A DNA stretch of 15,763 nucleotides from an uncultured Rikenellaceae bacterium (lineage in GTDB: Bacteria; Bacteroidota; Bacteroidia; Bacteroidales; Rikenellaceae). Below the pieces are notes generated by a model. That model worked only from the letters and a program-made list of their open reading frames with translations. It was not told the DNA's origin and ran no database searches. The DNA is taken from positions 1-15,763 of the forward strand of contig CAMRVW010000033.1 in assembly GCA_947054185.1 (NCBI GenBank), read 5' to 3'. The position numbers and the translations under genes are program-made. Of this stretch, positions 15,326 to 15,763 are shown in pieces (positions within the stretch are counted from its first letter, which is position 1; each line of letters opens with the position of its first letter).

Positions 15326-15763
15326 GGCCCTGGGGGTTGAGACCTGAATTATATTCAAACATGGGCCATGACCGCTTCGCAGAAGAGTGCAAGAGTAATG
15401 CGGCAAACATGAACGGAAGAGTCGCACAAAGCATAACGGGCAGACACCAACACTTGCCGAGTCCCTAACTTTCACACTGTATGGTTCTTACTTCAATAGG
15501 CTTTTGCGCGGGCAAAACTCTTGTCTGTCAGGCTGTGCCTTACGACTTTTGATATCGGTACTATTTTGTCGCGAGATTTTACCTCGCATGTCTTATCTGT
15601 ATATTTTAGTCCCACTTTTTGTCCACGCAGTTTTTACCCGCAGACTAACTTTTATTGGCGGGGCGGCGAAAAACGAAAACATTTGTTATTCCCGCATAAT
15701 TTTTGCTGCCGGCAGGGCGGCCGAGGCACGAGGCCGCAACGGGCCGAAGCCTCCCCCCGCGGA
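15326..15763. other. Right-hand intergenic stretch without a recognised gene
   Basis: No open frame with coding character, tRNA or known RNA was seen. A weak promoter-like pair exists on the plus strand: TTG (15521-15523), 20 bp, GACTTTTG (15544-15551), matching the -7 consensus in 7 of 8 positions; downstream is a GCGAG/CTCGC hairpin (about 15571-15587). Base composition changes near 15700 from A+T-rich to strongly G+C-rich, with inverted GCGGCC/GGCCGC just before the window ends. It may be the 5' side of a gene beyond the edge. Confidence 0.35.

Noticed and set aside
14985..15434. Minus-strand open frame of 149 codons over the hydF end and copy C
   Set aside because: It overlaps the coding end of hydF and the GC-rich repeat; the translated sequence is Pro/Ser-rich with no domain.

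Overview
The window looks like chromosomal DNA from an anaerobic member of the Bacteroidota, most likely order Bacteroidales. Four things point there: the two clear promoters have the Bacteroidetes form (TTG, about 20 bp, TATCTTTG); the SRP RNA is of the short type with the Bacteroidetes-like domain IV; a very large TamB-like gene is divergent from tsaD; and an H-cluster maturase gene (hydF) implies [FeFe] hydrogenase metabolism. I cannot name the genus from sequence alone.

Layout from left to right. Positions 1-199 hold a structured intergenic repeat (copy A) just 3' of mltG. mltG (200-1234, minus) encodes the endolytic transglycosylase that cuts nascent glycan strands. The SRP RNA gene (1273-1374, plus) is divergent from it and has its own near-consensus promoter. 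A gene-free stretch with short GGACGGCTTT repeats follows. Then comes a six-gene minus-strand surface-polysaccharide operon, read from 7390 down to 1603: GT4 glycosyltransferase, Wzz-like chain-length protein, second GT4 glycosyltransferase, EpsG-like polymerase, hexapeptide acyltransferase, and GT2 glycosyltransferase. Spacings are tight (one 4-bp overlap, gaps of 9, 11 and 55 bp), and one strong promoter sits at 7522-7553. The genes cover sugar addition, decoration, polymerisation and length control. No initiating phosphoglycosyltransferase, flippase or outer-membrane exporter is visible, so those must lie elsewhere.

Upstream of that operon is a second, rearranged copy of the intergenic repeat (copy B), built around a perfect 40-bp palindrome. 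It lies just 3' of tamB (7682-12328, minus). tamB is divergent from tsaD (12650-13675, plus; tRNA t6A synthesis), with a 321-bp hairpin-rich spacer between them. hydF (14007-15113, plus) follows after 331 bp and is directly followed by copy C of the repeat, which ends in an 18-bp-arm hairpin and a T run. The last 440 bp hold no gene I can recognise.

The most unusual content is the repeat family. Three copies lie directly downstream of three unrelated genes, always in the same orientation relative to the gene they follow. The two full copies share the same order of parts: tandem units of about 22 bp, an identical 33-nt GC-rich block, a GGGGTC/GACCCC hairpin, a GAGGAACAAC ... TAAGTACGAAA block, and a terminal hairpin whose inner stem sequence differs between copies. 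The hydF product is also odd: it has lost the NKxD guanine-specificity motif, has Gln where HydF proteins usually have His next to the CxxC cluster ligands, and is short at the C-terminus, ending where the repeat begins.
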